Source of the DNA: Actinobacillus indolicus
GTDB taxonomy: Bacteria > Pseudomonadota > Gammaproteobacteria > Enterobacterales > Pasteurellaceae
Assembly: GCF_004519515.1 (NCBI RefSeq)
Contig: NZ_CP038145.1
Coordinates: 2,088,001 to 2,152,000 of the forward strand
Direction of reading: 5' to 3'
Length of the DNA: 64,000 nucleotides
In this document: in pieces, positions 24,566 through 33,899 of the stretch
Layout of the letters: every line of letters starts with the position of its first letter
Numbering within the stretch: position 1 is the first letter of the stretch
Position numbers and translations under genes: made by a program
Notes under the pieces: generated by a model
Told to the model about the DNA's origin: nothing
What the model saw: only the letters and a program-made list of their open reading frames with translations
Databases searched by the model: none

Positions 24566-24778
24566 ATGAAGAAAATTAATGTTGTCATTGTGGGGAGTGG
24601 GTATTCTACCCGTATTTTCCATGTTCCCTTTTTTAAAAATGATCATCGGTTTAACGTGATAAAATTTTTTGAGCGTTCAACCACTCGGGCATTAGCATGG
24701 TTCCCCAACATTGATATTGTGTCAAATTTTGAAAAGTTACTGACTGATAAGGTGGATTTAATCGTGATTAGTCAATAA
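24566..24778 (+). pseudogene. truncated Gfo/Idh/MocA-family oxidoreductase
   Basis: 70 codons covering the first strands of a Rossmann fold (INVVIVGSGYSTRIFHVPFF, then VSNFEKLL and DLIVIS), typical of NAD(P)-dependent Gfo/Idh/MocA sugar oxidoreductases such as YhhX. The rest (about 270 residues) is missing. A proper ribosome site AAGGATAG remains before the ATG. Confidence 0.65.
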
Positions 24779-25276
24779 GTGTAAAAATGGCATAATCAAC
24801 TCAATGAATTTATGGACAAATATTATCTGTTTGGTATTTTATAGTAAGTACATTGTGTAAAAATAAAATCTGAAATTTAGTCTTTTTATACTTTATTTTT
24901 ACGTACTCATACTTCAATCTGGGAAACTTAATATTTAATTAATTGATTTAAAAGAATTTTATAATTTACATTCCTAATGTGATATAGAAACAACCATTTT
25001 AATCTTATATTAGAGATGAAAGCCCAGCAGTTTGCTGGGTTTTTTGTTTATCTAAGGCTTGTTGATGCTTCGAAGGTATAAAATCGTATATTTTACAAGC
25101 ACAAAACATTAATAACCCTTGGCTTCTGAGAAGGTAGAAAAAACGAATAGGATTGTGAATAGAATTCAAGAAATATAAAAGGATAAATATATTCTCGTTG
25201 CTAGCTACTAATTAGTGTTATTTCAGATTTATAATAAGGCATAATCACAAATAAAGATTTTATGTAGGATTAACTT
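24779..25276. other. gene-free spacer before the restriction-modification operon
   Basis: About 500 bp of AT-rich DNA without a convincing ORF or RNA gene. It holds a strong hairpin at 25023-25045 (CCCAGCA-GTT-TGCTGGG plus T tract), apparently the terminator of a gene now lost, and TATAAT at 25230-25235 as a possible -10 element for hsdM. Confidence 0.5.
25023..25045 (+). terminator. orphan rho-independent terminator
   Basis: CCCAGCA-GTT-TGCTGGG followed by six T. No complete gene precedes it, consistent with loss of an upstream gene. Confidence 0.75.
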
Positions 25277-27640
25277 ATGGATCATTCTGTTCACAACAAA
25301 TTAGTGTCTTTTATTTGGAGCATTGCGGACGATTGTTTGCGCGATGTGTATGTTCGAGGCAAATACCGTGATGTGATTTTGCCAATGGTAGTATTACGCC
25401 GTTTGGATACGCTATTAGAGCCGACCAAAGCTAAAGTATTGGAAGAAGTCCGCTTTCAAAAAGAAGAGTTGGAATTTACCGAGCTAGATAGCCAGCCCCT
25501 TGAAAATGCAACGGGTTATGTTTTTTATAACACATCAAAATGGACGCTTAAAACCCTGTATCAAACCGCCAGCAACACACCGCAATATATGCTGGCTAAT
25601 TTTGAAGAGTATTTAGACGGTTTTAGCAACAACGTTCAAGAGATTATCAACTGCTTTAAATTACGTGAGCAAATTCGTCATATGTCGAATAAAAATGTGT
25701 TGCTTGGTGTATTGGAAAAATTTGTTTCGCCTTATATCAACCTCACACCACAAGTGCAAACCGATCCCGAAGGCAATAAATTGCCAGCATTAACCAATTT
25801 GGGTATGGGCTATGTGTTTGAAGAGTTAATCCGCAAATTTAACGAAGAAAACAACGAAGAAGCAGGAGAACATTTTACCCCTCGTGAAGTGATTGAATTG
25901 ATGACGCATCTTGTGTTTGACCCACTCAAACAGGCGATTCCAGCCATCATTACGATTTATGACCCCGCTTGCGGCAGTGGTGGAATGCTGACTGAATCAC
26001 AAAATTTTATTGAAGAAAAATATCCATTACCTGAAAGTCAAGGACAACGTAGTATTATTCTCTTTGGTAAAGAGATCAACGACGAAACCTACGCCATCTG
26101 TAAATCCGATATGATGATTAAGGGCAACGACCCACAAAACATCAAAGTCGGTTCAACCCTTTCAACAGACACCTTCCAAGGCAAATATTTCGATTTTATG
26201 CTTTCCAACCCGCCTTATGGAAAAAGTTGGAGTAGCGACCAAAGTTATATCAAAGACGGCAATAGCGTCATTGACGACCGTTTTAAAGTCAGCTTACCTG
26301 ATTATTGGGGAGCTGTAGAAACCGTAGATGCCACGCCACGTTCCAGTGATGGACAATTACTGTTTTTAATGGAAATGGTCAATAAAATGAAATCGCCGAA
26401 AGATAACTTAATCGGTAGCCGAATTGCTTCCGTACATAACGGTTCCAGCCTATTTACAGGCGATGCGGGTTCGGGGGAAAGCAATATCCGTCGTTACATC
26501 ATTGAAAATGACCTACTTGATGCCATTGTGCAACTGCCGAATAACCTATTCTATAACACCGGCATTACCACTTACATTTGGTTGCTCAATAACAATAAAC
26601 CTGAACAGCGTAAAGGCAAAGTGCAACTGATTGAGGCAAGCCAATTATTCCGCAAATTGCGCAAAAATTTAGGCGACAAAAACTGTGAATTTTCCCCTGA
26701 GCATATCGCCCAAATCACGCAAACCTATTTAGATTTTACGGAACAAGAGGGTGAATTTGCGGCGAAAATTTTTGATAACCAAGATTTCGGCTATTACAAA
26801 GTTACCATTGAACGCCCGGATCGCCGTAGTGCACAATTTACTGCCGACAATATCGCCGCTTTACGTTTTGATAAAAGCTTGCTTGAGCCAATGCAATATT
26901 TATACCAACAATACGGTGAGCAAATTTATCAAGCGGACGTGTTAGCAAAAACCGACAAAGAAATCACCGCTTGGTGTGAGGAACAGGGCATTGCCTTAAA
27001 TAACAAAACCAAGGCGAAATTGTTGGATATAAAAACGTGGGAAAAATCCACCGCACTTTTTCATACCGCAACGCAACTGCTTGAGCAGTTTGGCGAACAG
27101 CAATTTGACGATTTCAACCTATTTAAACAACAGGTGGAAAACGCCTTAAAAGCCAAACAAATCAAGCTTTCAGCCACAGAAAAGAATGCCATCTTTAATG
27201 CTGTAAGTTGGTATAACGAAACGGCAGAAAAAGTGATGGCGAAAACCGTGAAATTAAAACCGAACGAGTTGGAAACCCTTTGCCAACGTTACCAATGCCA
27301 ACCGTCTGAATTGGCGGATTTTGGCTATTTCCCAACGGAAAAAGCGGGCGAATTTATCCAATATGAAAGCAGTAGCGATTTACGCGACAGTGAAAGCATA
27401 CCGCTCAAACAAGCTATTCATGACTATTTTAAAGCCGAAGTACAACCGCACGTGAGTGAAGCGTGGATCAATTTAGAGAGTGTTAAAATCGGCTATGAAA
27501 TCAGCTTTAACAAATACTTCTACCGCCATAAACCGCTCCGTAGCCTTGCCGAAGTGGCACAAGATATTCTCGCCCTAGAAAAACAAGCCGATGGCTTGAT
27601 TGGTGAGATTTTGGGAGATTTACAAGCGGTCAGATTTTAA
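25277..27640 (+). CDS. hsdM: type I restriction-modification methyltransferase subunit
   Basis: 787-residue HsdM: with HsdS it methylates adenine in the recognition sequence using S-adenosylmethionine, and with HsdR completes the restriction complex. N-terminal HsdM_N helical domain at 1-160, SAM motif DPACGSGGM at residue 229, catalytic NPPYG at residue 311. The C-terminal 280 residues form a long extension that makes it larger than classical HsdM (about 520 residues). The stop precedes the hsdS start by 13 bp and an AAGGA site for hsdS overlaps the end, so they are co-transcribed. Confidence 0.95.
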   Translation: MDHSVHNKLVSFIWSIADDCLRDVYVRGKYRDVILPMVVLRRLDTLLEPTKAKVLEEVRFQKEELEFTELDSQPLENATGYVFYNTSKWTLKTLYQTASNTPQYMLANFEEYLDGFSNNVQEIINCFKLREQIRHMSNKNVLLGVLEKFVSPYINLTPQVQTDPEGNKLPALTNLGMGYVFEELIRKFNEENNEEAGEHFTPREVIELMTHLVFDPLKQAIPAIITIYDPACGSGGMLTESQNFIEEKYPLPESQGQRSIILFGKEINDETYAICKSDMMIKGNDPQNIKVGSTLSTDTFQGKYFDFMLSNPPYGKSWSSDQSYIKDGNSVIDDRFKVSLPDYWGAVETVDATPRSSDGQLLFLMEMVNKMKSPKDNLIGSRIASVHNGSSLFTGDAGSGESNIRRYIIENDLLDAIVQLPNNLFYNTGITTYIWLLNNNKPEQRKGKVQLIEASQLFRKLRKNLGDKNCEFSPEHIAQITQTYLDFTEQEGEFAAKIFDNQDFGYYKVTIERPDRRSAQFTADNIAALRFDKSLLEPMQYLYQQYGEQIYQADVLAKTDKEITAWCEEQGIALNNKTKAKLLDIKTWEKSTALFHTATQLLEQFGEQQFDDFNLFKQQVENALKAKQIKLSATEKNAIFNAVSWYNETAEKVMAKTVKLKPNELETLCQRYQCQPSELADFGYFPTEKAGEFIQYESSSDLRDSESIPLKQAIHDYFKAEVQPHVSEAWINLESVKIGYEISFNKYFYRHKPLRSLAEVAQDILALEKQADGLIGEILGDLQAVRF

Positions 27641-27653
27641 GGATTTTTTGCAA

Positions 27654-28937
27654 ATGAACAGATATGAAAGTTATAAAGATTCAGGGGTTGAGTGGTTGGG
27701 GGACGTGCCTAGTCATTGGGATATTAAAAAGCTAAAACATCTTTTAAATTTTCAAACAGGTGGTACACCATCATCAGGACATGCTCTTTTTTATGATGGG
27801 GATTTACCTTGGATAACAATTGCTGATTTAAATGGGAAATATACAAACCAAACTCATTTTATTTCAAGACATGGACAAAAATCAGCTAATATCCCTTTAA
27901 CACCAAAAGGGAGTTTATTGTATAGTTTTAAACTATCTGTTGGTCAAGTTGCATTTGCTCATCAAGATCTATATACAAATGAAGCTATAGCATCTTTTTT
28001 AGCAACAAATAATAACAATCTAAATTATTATTTTTATATGTTACCAATTTTTATCGCAAAAAATGCTAATAAAAATATTTATGGTGCAGATATATTAAAT
28101 CAAGATTTAATAAAAAATTCTTGTTTATTATCTATTCCTAAAGCAGAACAAACCGCTATTGCCCAATATTTAGACAATAAAACCGCTAAAATCGATCAAG
28201 CGATTATGCTCGAAGAAAAACAGATTGAGTTACTCAAAGAGCATAAACAAATTTTGATCCAAGATGCCGTAACCAAAGGGCTTAATCCGCACGTTAAATT
28301 CAAACATTCAGGTGTGGAATGGATTGGTGAAGTGCCTGAGCATTGGGAGGTGAAAAAAATTAGCCATGTATTTGAAAGAATTGGTAGTGGAACAACACCA
28401 AACTCAAGCGACACTAGTTATTACGATGGGCAAATTAACTGGTTACAAACTGGTGACCTTACTGATGGAAAAATTTTCACAACAAGCAAGACGATTACAT
28501 ATAAAGCTTTAAAAAATTATTCAACATTGAAAATTTACCCCAAAAATAGTCTTGTAATTGCAATGTATGGTGCAACGATAGGAAAAGTTGGATTACTTCA
28601 AATAGAAACAGCAACTAATCAAGCTTGTTGTGTATTGGCAACAACTCATAACGCTGTCATAGAGTTTGCTTTCTATTTATTTAAAGGAATAAAAGATAAC
28701 TTAATTGCAATGTCTTATGGCGGTGGGCAGCCTAACATTAGTCAAGACAAAATTAAAAGCTTGCGATTACCATTTGCCCCACTCTCCGAACAACAAAAAA
28801 TCGTGCAATACCTTGACGAACAAACTGCAAAAATCGATCTCGCGATTCAACTCAAACAGCAACAAATTAATAAGCTTAAAGAGTATAAAACCGTGTTGAT
28901 TAACGATGTGGTCACAGGAAAAGTTAAGGTGGCATAA
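27654..28937 (+). CDS. hsdS: type I restriction-modification specificity subunit
   Basis: 427-residue DNA-recognition subunit with two target recognition domains (about 5-165 and 215-375), each opening with the same phrase (SGVEWLGDVPSHW and SGVEWIGEVPEHW) and each followed by a conserved spacer helix (QTAIAQYLDNKTAKIDQAI and QQKIVQYLDEQTAKIDLAI). The sequence recognised cannot be read from this. The open frame starts upstream at 27600, but the ATG at 27654 follows AAGGA. No simple-sequence tract that would suggest phase variation was seen. Confidence 0.93.
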   Translation: MNRYESYKDSGVEWLGDVPSHWDIKKLKHLLNFQTGGTPSSGHALFYDGDLPWITIADLNGKYTNQTHFISRHGQKSANIPLTPKGSLLYSFKLSVGQVAFAHQDLYTNEAIASFLATNNNNLNYYFYMLPIFIAKNANKNIYGADILNQDLIKNSCLLSIPKAEQTAIAQYLDNKTAKIDQAIMLEEKQIELLKEHKQILIQDAVTKGLNPHVKFKHSGVEWIGEVPEHWEVKKISHVFERIGSGTTPNSSDTSYYDGQINWLQTGDLTDGKIFTTSKTITYKALKNYSTLKIYPKNSLVIAMYGATIGKVGLLQIETATNQACCVLATTHNAVIEFAFYLFKGIKDNLIAMSYGGGQPNISQDKIKSLRLPFAPLSEQQKIVQYLDEQTAKIDLAIQLKQQQINKLKEYKTVLINDVVTGKVKVA

Positions 28938-28990
28938 TAAAAAAATGTAATTTGCCCCTACAACAATATCAAAATCATCCATTTTAAACG

Positions 28991-29098
28991 GGTATAAAAA
29001 TCGATTTTAAGCAAAAACAGCCAAAAATAATCGATTTTGTGCAGTTATAATTGATTTTAAGCACAATAAGCCTAAAATAATTAATTTTGAACAAACAT
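28991..29098. repeat. tandem-repeat array upstream of fic (four units)
   Basis: (T)CGATTTT-type units start at 29001, 29031, 29051 and 29081 (spacing 30, 20, 30), joined by AT-rich spacers such as AAGCAAAAACAGCCAAAAATA. The same motif and spacing return at 30677-30742, directly after fic. Confidence 0.8.
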
Positions 29099-29099
29099 A

Positions 29100-30686
29100 A
29101 TGGGGTTGGTATCTATCATGAGTCATCTAATAAACGACCCAATTGGGGCATTGTGGTTAATTCAACAAGCAAAGGTAGAGCCTTTTGCTCGTTTGCCTGT
29201 TGTGAGTGGTATGGCGGCTCGTCGAAAAACAGAAGTCGAAAGTGAAACGGGCTTTCGTAAAGAGTTGTATCCAGAAAGTTACCGCCCAGCTAATTCATAC
29301 ATTGCTCATCTGCAATTTCATTTGCGTAATGAAATTGTCCATTTGGAATTTTTACAACGCTTATTTCAAATAATAGATAAACAAATTATTCAAGATTGGA
29401 TCAATACTGAACCTACAGGGCAATATGCACGGCGTGTTGCATTTTTATATGAATGGCTCACTGATAAGCAATTGTCCGCGCCAGATAATATCGGCGGAAG
29501 TTATGTAGATGTGTTGTCAGATAAATATCTGATTACCGCATCTCAAGCGCAAATTGAAAAATGTCCTCGTTGGCGAGTGAATAACAATTTAGCAGGGAAT
29601 CGTGACTTTTGCCCAACCTTGGTCAAAACACCACAGTTTGAACAAGCGATGAATTTGAATGTTCAAACGTTATTGAACGGTTTAATTGATGAGTTTGGCG
29701 AAGAGTTGCTAATGCGTTCTTCAGTTTGGCTGACGTTAAGAGAAAGCAAAGCCAGTTTTAAAATCGAAGGGGAAGGTAATCAAACAACCCGTATTGCTCG
29801 TTTTGCTGATGTGATTGCTCGTTATACAGGGAAAGGCGAAATTCCCCTTGATGAAATGAGTTTAAGCCACCTGCAAAAAGAAATTTTAGGCGATAAAGTG
29901 CCGTTTCATCATTATGGCGTCCGTTTATCTCCCGTTTTTGTAGGTCAAACCCACCATTTTCAGGAAATTGTACATTATATTGCTCCTTCTTATCCGCTTG
30001 TTTCTGCCAAATTAGCAGGGTTGAAAGCTTTTTGGCAAAAAACACAGGGGCAATCACCCATTATGCGAAGCGCCGTATTGGCATTTGGCTTTGTTTATAT
30101 TCATCCATTGGCAGATGGAAATGGGCGAGTTCATCGTTTTTTATTTAATGATGTACTGCGACGAGATGGCGTGTTGCCTGAAAATGTAATTTTGCCTATT
30201 TCTGGTGTGATTGCAGAATCTGCTCACGAGCGACAACGCTATTTTGCATTACTGGATGAAGTTTCTAAACCACTGATGCAAAGCATTGGCAATGATTATT
30301 CTTTTAGTAAGCAACAAAAAGTGTATGCTGATGGTATTCGCTCCAACTTGATTTTTGATGCGGAAAGCAAAGCTAACCCGATTTGGTCTTATCTCGATTT
30401 AAGCCATCATGTTATTTATTTGGCGCGATTGTTAGAACAAGTCGTTAATCGTGATATGCGAGAAGAATCATTATATTTGTTACATCACGAACAAGCCCGC
30501 GAGGCGATTAAAGAGATTATGGAAATGCCTAATGATTATGCTGACCGTATTATTCGAAGTGCGAGACAAAATCGGGGAAAATTAACCAATAAATTGGTCA
30601 AAGAATTTGATTTTTTGGAGAACAATGAAGACTTATGGCAACAATTACTTAGTGCGATTACCCAGGCATTCAATAATCGATTTTAA
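29100..30686 (+). CDS. Fic-domain protein (putative AMP-transferase)
   Basis: 528-residue Fic protein located inside a type I restriction operon, between hsdS and hsdR. Fic motif HPLADGNGRVHR begins at residue 335. An internal inhibitory motif SFKIEG is present near residue 218, so by the usual classification it is a class II Fic with an N-terminal self-inhibiting helix. Fic enzymes attach AMP (or other phosphate-containing groups) to target proteins; the target here is unknown. No good ribosome site precedes the ATG at 29100; ATG at 29118 (MSHLIND) is an alternative. The last codons AATCGATTTTAA are part of the downstream repeat array. Confidence 0.87.
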   Translation: MGLVSIMSHLINDPIGALWLIQQAKVEPFARLPVVSGMAARRKTEVESETGFRKELYPESYRPANSYIAHLQFHLRNEIVHLEFLQRLFQIIDKQIIQDWINTEPTGQYARRVAFLYEWLTDKQLSAPDNIGGSYVDVLSDKYLITASQAQIEKCPRWRVNNNLAGNRDFCPTLVKTPQFEQAMNLNVQTLLNGLIDEFGEELLMRSSVWLTLRESKASFKIEGEGNQTTRIARFADVIARYTGKGEIPLDEMSLSHLQKEILGDKVPFHHYGVRLSPVFVGQTHHFQEIVHYIAPSYPLVSAKLAGLKAFWQKTQGQSPIMRSAVLAFGFVYIHPLADGNGRVHRFLFNDVLRRDGVLPENVILPISGVIAESAHERQRYFALLDEVSKPLMQSIGNDYSFSKQQKVYADGIRSNLIFDAESKANPIWSYLDLSHHVIYLARLLEQVVNRDMREESLYLLHHEQAREAIKEIMEMPNDYADRIIRSARQNRGKLTNKLVKEFDFLENNEDLWQQLLSAITQAFNNRF

Positions 30687-30742
30687 GCAAAAATAGCCCA
30701 AAATAATCGATTTTAAACAGTCGTAATTGATTTTATACACAA
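30671..30742. repeat. tandem-repeat array at the end of fic (three units)
   Basis: Units start at 30677, 30707 and 30727 (spacing 30, 20), nearly identical to the first three units upstream of fic (AATAATCGATTTTAAGCAAA and so on). The first unit supplies the fic stop codon. Confidence 0.8.
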
Positions 30743-30785
30743 GCGGTCGGATTTAATCCATTTTTTGCAAATAAGGATAATCAAA

Positions 30786-33700
30786 ATGGTAACAAGTACG
30801 AAAGAAAAAGATTTAGAAATTGCCATTGAACAAGCATTAACAGGCACTTGTCGGGAGCAAGCGGTTAATCAGCTAAATGAACCTGCTGGGAGCTATTTAA
30901 CCAAACATCACGGCTTTCAGTTAGGATTTTCGCAAGATTTTGATCCGCACTTTGCATTGGATATGCGTCTGTTTTGGGCTTTTTTGCGAAGCAGTCAAAA
31001 AGAGGAGCTGGCGCGTTTTCAGCAACTGAATCCAAACGATTGGGAGCGGAAAATTTTAGAACGCTTAGATCGTAGCTTGAAAAAATATGGCGTGTTGCAA
31101 CTGTTGAAAAAAGGCTTGGATATTGATAATGCCCATTTTGATTTGCTTTATCCTGTTCCCCTTGCCAGCAGTGGTGAAAAAGTAAAACAGCGTTTTGAGC
31201 AGAATATATTTAGCTGTATGCGTCAAGTGCCTTACTCTCGTAGCAGTGGTGAAACCATTGATATGGTGTTGTTTGTTAATGGCTTGCCGATTGTTACCCT
31301 TGAATTAAAAAATCATTGGACAGGGCAAACCGCTCGCTATGACGGACAAAAACAATATCGCAACCGTGATTTATCACAAACCTTATTGCAATTTGGGCGT
31401 TGTTTGGTGCATTTTACTTTGGATACCGAAGAGGCCTTTATGGCAACCAAGCTTGCTGGGGCAAATACTTTCTTTTTGCCGTTTAATAAAGGGCATAATC
31501 AGGGCAAAGGCAATCCGCCGAATCCAAACGGGCATCGCACCGCGTATCTTTGGCAAGAGATTTTTACCAAACAAAGCCTTGCCAATATTATTCAACATTT
31601 TGTCCGTTTAGATGGTTCAAGCAAAGATCCGTTAGAAAAACGCACGCTCTTTTTCCCACGCTATCATCAGTTGGAAGTCGTTCGCCGTTTAATTGAACAC
31701 GCAGGGCAAAACGGCGTGGGCAAACGTTATTTAATTCAACATTCGGCGGGTTCAGGCAAATCCAATTCAATTACTTGGCTTGCCTATCAGTTAATTGAAG
31801 CCTACCCACAAAATCAAACTTCCGCTAACGGCAGAGCCTTGGATCGCCCGATCTTTGATAGCGTGATTGTGGTCACTGACCGCCGTTTGCTAGATAAACA
31901 GATTCGCGACAATATTAAAGAGTTCTCGGAAGTAAAAGATATTATTGCGCCGGCAATGAGTTCGGCAGAATTGCGGGAATCCTTAGAAAAAGGTAAGAAA
32001 ATCATCATCACAACCATTCAAAAATTCCCGTTTATTGTGGACGGCATTGCGGATTTAAGCGATAAACAGTTTGCGGTTATTATTGATGAGGCGCACAGTT
32101 CACAATCAGGCTCCGCGCACGATAATATGAATAAAGCGATGGGCAAAGAAATTGATGATCTTGAGGATGCGCAAGATTTGATTTTAAAAACGATGCAAGC
32201 GCGTAAAATGCGTGGCAATGCCTCTTATTTTGCCTTCACCGCAACACCGAAAAATACTACGTTGGAAAAATTTGGTGAACAGCAGGCAGACGGCAAATTT
32301 AAACCGTTTCATCTGTATTCTATGAAACAAGCGATTGAAGAAGGCTTTATTTTAGATGTGATTGCCAACTACACCACCTATCGCAGTTTCTATGAAATTC
32401 AAAAATCTATTGAAGATAATCCTGAATTTGATAGTAAAAAAGCACAAAAACGCTTAAAAGCCTATGTGGAGCGTTCTCAGCAAACCATTGATATTAAAGC
32501 GGAAGTGATGCTGGAGCATTTTATTATCCAAGTCTTTAACCGTAAAAAATTAAAAGGCAAAGCTAAAGGTATGGTGGTGACGCAAAATATTGAAACGGCA
32601 ATTCGCTATTTTAAAGCGTTAAACCGCTTGCTAAATGAGCGAGGTAATCCGTTTAAAATCGTTATTGCGTTTTCCGGCAGTAAAGTGGTGGACGGGGTGG
32701 AATATACCGAAGCGGAAATGAACGGTTTTGCCGAAAGTGATACCAAAGATTATTTTGATAAAGATGAGTATCGCTTATTGGTGGTGGCGAATAAATACTT
32801 AACAGGCTTTGACCAGCCGAAGTTATGCACTATGTATGTGGATAAGAAACTAACGGGAGTGTTGTGCGTGCAGGCGCTATCTCGTTTAAATCGTAGTGCG
32901 GATAAATTAGGCAAACGAACCGAAGATCTGTTTGTGTTGGATTTCTTTAATGATACGGAAGAAATTAAAGCGGCGTTTGATCCGTTCTATACTTCTACCT
33001 CTCTTTCTCAAGCCACAGATGTCAATGTGTTACACGAATTGAAAATGCAGCTAGATGAAGTGGGCGTTTATGAACAAGAGGAAGTCAATCGTTTTACGGA
33101 AGGGTATTTTACCAATCTGGATGTTCAACAGTTAAGTAGTATCATTGATGTGGCAGTAAATCGTTTTGATCTGGAATTAGGCTTAGAGCAAGCAGAAAAA
33201 ATCGATTTTAAAGTTAAGGCAAAACAGTTCTTAAAAATTTATGGACAAATGGCAGCGATTATTCCTTTTGAACAGCTTGCGTGGGAAAAATTGTTTTGGT
33301 TCTTAAAATTTTTAGTGCCTAAACTCAAAGTGCAAGATCCGAGCGATGAAATGGATGAAATTCTCAATGCGGTGGATTTGAGTTCTTATGGTTTAGCGAG
33401 AACGAAGTTAAATCATCGTATTCGTTTAGATGATGAAGAAACGGAACTTGATCCGCAAAATGCTAATCCGCGAGGGGCGCATCAAGACGATAAAACCAAA
33501 GATCCGATTGATGAAATTATCCATAACTTCAATGAAAAATGGTTTCAAGGTTGGGGTGCGACACCAGAAGAGCAACGAGTGAAGTTCTTAAACATTGCCG
33601 ATCGTATTCGTAACCATAAAGATTTTGAGCAGAAATATAAAAATAATCCCGATATTCATACAAGAGGCATCGCTTTTGAGCAGATTTTACGTGATGTGAT

Positions 33701-33806
33701 GAGCGAACGTCATCGCGATGAATTGGAGTTGTATAAGCTATTTGCTAAAGATCCCTCTTTCAAAACCGCTTGGACCCAGAGCTTACAGAGGGCGTTAGGG
33801 GTTTAA
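30786..33806 (+). CDS. hsdR: type I restriction endonuclease subunit R
   Basis: 1006-residue motor and nuclease subunit that translocates and cleaves unmethylated DNA using ATP. A PD-(D/E)xK nuclease domain lies near residues 145-175 (IDMVLFVNGLPIVTLELKN). Helicase motifs follow: Walker A AGSGKSNS near 322, IIDEAHSSQSG, and FTATPKN; then LLVVANKYLTGFDQP and QALSRLNR of the second RecA domain. The ATG at 30786 is preferred over 30765. With hsdM and hsdS it forms a complete operon; the intact frame suggests a functional system. Confidence 0.95.
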   Translation: MVTSTKEKDLEIAIEQALTGTCREQAVNQLNEPAGSYLTKHHGFQLGFSQDFDPHFALDMRLFWAFLRSSQKEELARFQQLNPNDWERKILERLDRSLKKYGVLQLLKKGLDIDNAHFDLLYPVPLASSGEKVKQRFEQNIFSCMRQVPYSRSSGETIDMVLFVNGLPIVTLELKNHWTGQTARYDGQKQYRNRDLSQTLLQFGRCLVHFTLDTEEAFMATKLAGANTFFLPFNKGHNQGKGNPPNPNGHRTAYLWQEIFTKQSLANIIQHFVRLDGSSKDPLEKRTLFFPRYHQLEVVRRLIEHAGQNGVGKRYLIQHSAGSGKSNSITWLAYQLIEAYPQNQTSANGRALDRPIFDSVIVVTDRRLLDKQIRDNIKEFSEVKDIIAPAMSSAELRESLEKGKKIIITTIQKFPFIVDGIADLSDKQFAVIIDEAHSSQSGSAHDNMNKAMGKEIDDLEDAQDLILKTMQARKMRGNASYFAFTATPKNTTLEKFGEQQADGKFKPFHLYSMKQAIEEGFILDVIANYTTYRSFYEIQKSIEDNPEFDSKKAQKRLKAYVERSQQTIDIKAEVMLEHFIIQVFNRKKLKGKAKGMVVTQNIETAIRYFKALNRLLNERGNPFKIVIAFSGSKVVDGVEYTEAEMNGFAESDTKDYFDKDEYRLLVVANKYLTGFDQPKLCTMYVDKKLTGVLCVQALSRLNRSADKLGKRTEDLFVLDFFNDTEEIKAAFDPFYTSTSLSQATDVNVLHELKMQLDEVGVYEQEEVNRFTEGYFTNLDVQQLSSIIDVAVNRFDLELGLEQAEKIDFKVKAKQFLKIYGQMAAIIPFEQLAWEKLFWFLKFLVPKLKVQDPSDEMDEILNAVDLSSYGLARTKLNHRIRLDDEETELDPQNANPRGAHQDDKTKDPIDEIIHNFNEKWFQGWGATPEEQRVKFLNIADRIRNHKDFEQKYKNNPDIHTRGIAFEQILRDVMSERHRDELELYKLFAKDPSFKTAWTQSLQRALGV

Positions 33807-33812
33807 TAGGAG

Positions 33813-33876
33813 ATTACAAGCGGGCAGATCCAAAGCATTTTTTGCAAATTTTTGATACAATCCGACCGCTTGTAAT
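33813..33876. terminator. inverted uptake-signal pair between hsdR and xseA
   Basis: ATTACAAGCGG (33813-33823) is the exact reverse complement of CCGCTTGTAAT (33866-33876). Likely terminator for hsdR; the left copy has GGG in place of GGT at the core end. Confidence 0.55.
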
Positions 33877-33899
33877 ATCGCCATTTTTAAAGAGAGATT

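Noticed and set aside
24779..25276. A tRNA or small RNA gene before the orphan terminator at 25023
   Set aside because: I could not fold a cloverleaf or recognise a known RNA; only the terminator hairpin is clear.
27654..28937. Phase-variable hsdS locus (simple repeats or inverted hsdS copies)
   Set aside because: No tandem simple-sequence tract and no second hsdS or invertase gene is present beside the operon.
28941..29098. The repeats near fic as a CRISPR array
   Set aside because: Units are short, degenerate and spaced 20 or 30 bp with similar, not unique, spacers, and no cas genes are nearby.
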